A DNA stretch of 64,000 nucleotides, from positions 62,001 to 126,000 of the forward strand of contig JACJNZ010000080.1 in the NCBI GenBank assembly GCA_014695325.1, given 5' to 3'. Shown piece by piece: positions 61,340-64,000 of this stretch. This stretch comes from Cyanobacteria bacterium FACHB-502 (lineage in GTDB: Bacteria > Cyanobacteriota > Cyanobacteriia > Elainellales > Elainellaceae). How positions within the stretch are numbered: the stretch's first letter is position 1; the number at the start of each line of letters is the position of its first letter. The notes beneath the pieces are model-generated. The model saw only the letters and a list, made by a program, of their open reading frames with translations. It was not told the DNA's origin and did not search any database. The position numbers and the translations under genes were made by a program.

Positions 61340-62488
61340 TCAGGCAACGAGCGGCTGACAAATTTCATCTGCCAGGACTAGCTCTTCGGCGGCGATCGTC
61401 TGAATCGCTTGCTTCATAACCGTCTCTGGGTCGTGACCCTGTTCAATTTGCTTTAGCCATCGCTGTGCCTCGTTGCCTTCACGCAGGATTTTCTTCAGTG
61501 GCAGCAGGAAGCAGCTAAATCCCCCCTGTTTTGCCGTTCCCCAAACTTCCTGATACAGCTCCTCGATCCAGTCTCGTGCCAGAATTGTCCGCCCATCGCG
61601 CCAGTGTCGCAGTTCGGCATCGAGGCTGAGTTTGGCAGCGGCGGTTTCGTTGGCATCGGTAAGAGCGACCAGGGCTTCGGCTCGATCGCTAGCAGGCAAA
61701 AGGCTGGATTGAAGCGGGTCGAGTTCGGGGTGCTGAGCAATCTGGAGTATCCTTGCCTCTAGCAGTGCCGTGAGCGCGAGCAGGGCGATCGGGTCGGTCA
61801 TCAAATCGCAGATTCGTAGCTCCAGACGGTTAAGGCTGTAGGGACGATGATCGCCATTCGGGCGCACCGAAGACCAGAGATGACGGACATTTTGCATCGT
61901 GCCTTTTTCAAGCTGTGCTTCAGTCCAGTCGATATAGTGGCGATGGCTTTCAAATAAAGGCACATGGGCAGGTGTTTTGGGAAACAGTCCCCATCGGGTG
62001 GAATGAAACCCCGTGACGTTTCCATCCAGAAAAGGCGAGGCAGCACTGAGGGCAAGATACAAGGGAGCCTCGACGCGCACTAATCGACAGGCTCTCATCA
62101 ACGTTTCTGGGTCACTAATGCCAATGTTGATGTGAATGCTGGCAGTCACGACCGTTGTGCCGTAGGTCTGCTCGATGTAGCTGTGGTAGGGATTGCCCGG
62201 ATCAGAGCGATAAAACCGATCGCTCCCTGCCAAAGCCAATGTACTGCCGGGAATCAGCGTGTAGTTGCCCAACTGGTGCAAATAAGCCCGCAGCTGACGA
62301 CGAGGACGCACCAGCTCACACAGTAGCCGTTCATAACGATAAAGCGGAGCCGTCGTGTATTCCACATTGCGGCTATCTGGTTCGCGGACAAAGCCATGCA
62401 AATTAGCCACAATTTTGTCAGACAACCCGACGATTTCGCCATCTGGTGTGCCCGTGTACATTTCCACTTCAAAGCCTTTCGAGAGCAT
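61340..62488 (-). CDS. gshA: Glutamate-cysteine ligase, cyanobacterial type
   Basis: 382 aa from ATG 62488. First step of glutathione synthesis: ATP-dependent gamma-Glu-Cys formation. MLSKGFEVEMYTGTPDGEIV, EPDSRNVEYTTAPLYRYERL, TVVTASIHINIGISDPETL, STRWGLFPKTPAHVPLFES and NRLELRICDL match the cyanobacterial GshA subgroup. The frame stays open 66 codons upstream, but that part is not family-like and would come close to the HAD gene. AGAGG lies about 11 bases before the ATG. Confidence 0.92.
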   Translation of the reverse strand: MLSKGFEVEMYTGTPDGEIVGLSDKIVANLHGFVREPDSRNVEYTTAPLYRYERLLCELVRPRRQLRAYLHQLGNYTLIPGSTLALAGSDRFYRSDPGNPYHSYIEQTYGTTVVTASIHINIGISDPETLMRACRLVRVEAPLYLALSAASPFLDGNVTGFHSTRWGLFPKTPAHVPLFESHRHYIDWTEAQLEKGTMQNVRHLWSSVRPNGDHRPYSLNRLELRICDLMTDPIALLALTALLEARILQIAQHPELDPLQSSLLPASDRAEALVALTDANETAAAKLSLDAELRHWRDGRTILARDWIEELYQEVWGTAKQGGFSCFLLPLKKILREGNEAQRWLKQIEQGHDPETVMKQAIQTIAAEELVLADEICQPLVA

Positions 62489-62615
62489 GGAGAAATTGCC
62501 TCTAGTCACAGTTCTATTGTCTCGGAAAAGGAGTCGGCTGCATCGTTCTACCGGGGCACTCCGACAGGGGGAAGTCACCAGGCGAATTTGCAGCATGCCC
62601 AAGCGGAAGTCCCAT

Positions 62616-63290
62616 TTATGCTGGGAGACTGCTTTGCATTGCCTGCTCAAGCACAGGAAACAGATCAGGCGCAGTAAAGTTATCAATCACCAGAAACGCG
62701 CCCAGGTCGTACAGCTTTTGTGGCTCGTGTGTGGATGCAATCCCCACGGTTGGAATGCCTGCGGCAACAGCAGAGCGAATTCCAGAGGGCGAATCTTCAA
62801 AGGCGATCGTCTCGCTTGCTGTCACTCCAAGCTGATCGAGCGCAGCCAGATAAGGCATTGGATCGGGTTTACCACGCGGCAGCTCATCTCCCAGCACCAC
62901 CAAGGGAAATTCGCTGTCCAGGTGCAGAACTCCCAGCATAAATTCCACATTTTCGAGTGGAGCGTTGGTCACGATCGCCCGCTTGAGCTGATGCTGCTCC
63001 GTCCATCTCAATACTTCTAGCAGTCCAGGCATGGGCTGAAGCACCGTGGCAGCCTGCTGTCGAAACATCGCTTCTTTGCGTTCACCGAGTTCGTCACCTT
63101 CAGCGATCGTCAACTGCGGCAAAATTTCCGGCACAATTTCCTGATTGCGTCTGCCGCTAAATTTAGCGCGATAGGTGGGGCGATCGATCGTGATGCCATA
63201 GGAAAGCAGGATCGATTGCCAGTTTTGAAAGTGAACTGGGTCGGTGTCTGCCATCGTTCCATCGAGGTCAAACAGCAAAGCCTTGAGCAT
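62616..63290 (-). CDS. HAD-superfamily phosphatase, beta-phosphoglucomutase-like
   Basis: 224 aa. Catalytic DLDGTMADTDPVH at residues 7-19 (Asp7 and Asp9), a helical cap, IVTNAPLENVEFML and the Lys/Asp motif RGKPDPMPYLAAL, IAFEDSPSGIRSAVAAG. Substrate class: sugar phosphates or related. It might act on beta-glucose-1-phosphate, but the cap residues do not decide. It is upstream of gshA on the same strand, 127 bp away. Confidence 0.9.
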   Translation of the reverse strand: MLKALLFDLDGTMADTDPVHFQNWQSILLSYGITIDRPTYRAKFSGRRNQEIVPEILPQLTIAEGDELGERKEAMFRQQAATVLQPMPGLLEVLRWTEQHQLKRAIVTNAPLENVEFMLGVLHLDSEFPLVVLGDELPRGKPDPMPYLAALDQLGVTASETIAFEDSPSGIRSAVAAGIPTVGIASTHEPQKLYDLGAFLVIDNFTAPDLFPVLEQAMQSSLPA

Positions 63291-63310
63291 GAATTTTTCC
63301 TAGGAAACGC

Positions 63311-63661
63311 TTAAAAAGTCGAGCTATTCCAGCCCCACATTGCCCCTTTTGAATCCGCAAACTCAATATAGGTACGGTTTGCAGGAACACCGAGGCTCTG
63401 ATGCACTTGGGTGCAAAAATCCTGGCTCATTGCTTTGGTTTGCGTCGGACTCATCGAACCTACACTCTTGATTTCGATGTAGCACGTCGGGTCAGTCGTT
63501 CCGGCAAAGGTCATAGACACACCCGACTCAAACGCCGTCATCACGTAGGATTCTGGCTTGCCCAAATGCTTAGCGAGCGCGGCAGACAACTGCTTAAGCA
63601 ACGCTTCGACCCGGAGGCGATCGGGCGAGTCAACCGAGGTTTGAATTTTGATTAGGGGCAT
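63311..63661 (-). CDS. Phenylpyruvate tautomerase / MIF-related protein
   Basis: 116 aa from ATG 63661. Met-Pro start (MPLIKIQTSV) provides the catalytic N-terminal proline. SYVMTAFESGVSMTFAGTTDP, CYIEIKSVGSMSPTQTKAMS and YIEFADSKGAMWGWN match the MIF fold at full length. The substrate is unknown. It lies between the flavin reductase and the HAD gene on the same strand (gaps 24 and 20 bp), so they probably form one operon. Confidence 0.92.
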   Translation of the reverse strand: MPLIKIQTSVDSPDRLRVEALLKQLSAALAKHLGKPESYVMTAFESGVSMTFAGTTDPTCYIEIKSVGSMSPTQTKAMSQDFCTQVHQSLGVPANRTYIEFADSKGAMWGWNSSTF

Positions 63662-63685
63662 ATTGCACAAGTTCCTTTGCGATTG

Positions 63686-64000
63686 CTAGCCGCCGTACTG
63701 CCAGCCTGTGCTTTCCAGCAGCAGCGGATCACCGTCTCGATGCACCCCAGCCGCAATCACCTCACCCACAAAAACGGTGTGATCGCCCTGTTCGACTGAC
63801 CCCACGACGCGGCATTCGACATAGCCCAGGGTGTCGGAAATAATCGGACAGCCCGTTTCGCCCAGATAGAATTCGACATCTTCAAACTTATTGCCGATCC
63901 GTCGCTGAGGCTTAAAAAACTTCTGCGCCAGCTCCTTTTGCCCCGCTTCTAAAATACTGAGCGCAAAAACCTGGCTTGACTTGATCATGGCGTGCGATCG
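63686..64000 (-). CDS. Flavin reductase family protein (5' end cut by window)
   Basis: The C-terminal about 104 residues of a flavin reductase-like (DIM6/NTAB type) FMN-binding protein. SSQVFALSILEAGQKELAQKF, KFEDVEFYLGETGCPIISDT, LGYVECRVVGSVEQGDHTVF and a STGWQYGG end are typical. The frame is open to the right edge (RSHAM...), so the true start lies outside the window and the ATG at 63988 is internal. It leads an operon with the MIF-like and HAD genes. The partner oxygenase, if any, is not visible. Confidence 0.88.
   Translation of the reverse strand, partial: RSHAMIKSSQVFALSILEAGQKELAQKFFKPQRRIGNKFEDVEFYLGETGCPIISDTLGYVECRVVGSVEQGDHTVFVGEVIAAGVHRDGDPLLLESTGWQYGG

Overview
The window is chromosomal DNA of a cyanobacterium, most likely a filamentous or otherwise large-genome, Leptolyngbya/Oscillatoriales-like lineage. 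The evidence is photosystem I (psaC, psaX), cytochrome b6f (petM), photosystem II assembly (ycf39), Mg-protoporphyrin methyltransferase (chlM), a high-light-inducible protein, a cytochrome b6f haem-assembly factor, many cyanobacteria-only DUF families (DUF4327, DUF1815, DUF2839, DUF6679 type), and very frequent GATCGC / GCGATCGC (HIP1-type) words. The exact genus cannot be fixed from sequence alone. I see no transposase, phage, CRISPR, rRNA or tRNA gene.

Layout. 0-13 kb: start of a secreted protein, cobO, ycf39, petM, pdxA, a DUF4327 protein, a CDF cation transporter, then a minus-strand group gpmI-secG-matrixin protease, an ABC-F protein and a saccharopine-dehydrogenase-like enzyme. 13-25 kb is stress-flavoured: HLIP, hemerythrin protein, SDR, PAP2 phosphatase, a membrane protein of unknown function, a 1230-residue hybrid sensor kinase, UV-damage endonuclease and Dps. 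25-38 kb: a second multi-PAS kinase, MOSC protein, wecB, a beta-propeller protein, DUF937/EF-hand protein, psaC, DUF554, a NarL-type regulator, PadR and tyrA. 38-54 kb: a DinG-like protein whose helicase motifs look destroyed, dacB, an LL-DAP-type aminotransferase, thioredoxin with a Yfr1 small-RNA candidate beside it, chlM, purE, DinB, HPP, a GH31 glucosidase, livH-type permease, psaX, purS and creatininase. 54-64 kb: lipB, long HPF, an orphan GvpF/L protein, a large ClC-CBS-USP protein, gshA and small enzymes, ending in a cut flavin reductase.

Three small genes were read directly from the bases and are easy to miss: petM (34 aa), psaX (37 aa) and the Yfr1 candidate, which has an exact ACTCCTCACAC core between two hairpins.

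The most unusual theme is in the spacers. Many carry degenerate tandem repeats with 8-26 bp units. Several are clean arrays: 7 x 11 bp, 8 x 12 bp and about 10 x 15 bp. At ten genes of roughly sixty, a short duplication covers the stop codon itself, so the stop signal is present twice or more. A second family, a dispersed palindrome-like element related to TCAAAGTCCCCCAG...GGGGATTTAGGGGG, occurs at least six times, always between genes. I read these as traces of frequent slippage or local duplication in non-coding DNA; that is inference and needs genome-wide counting.
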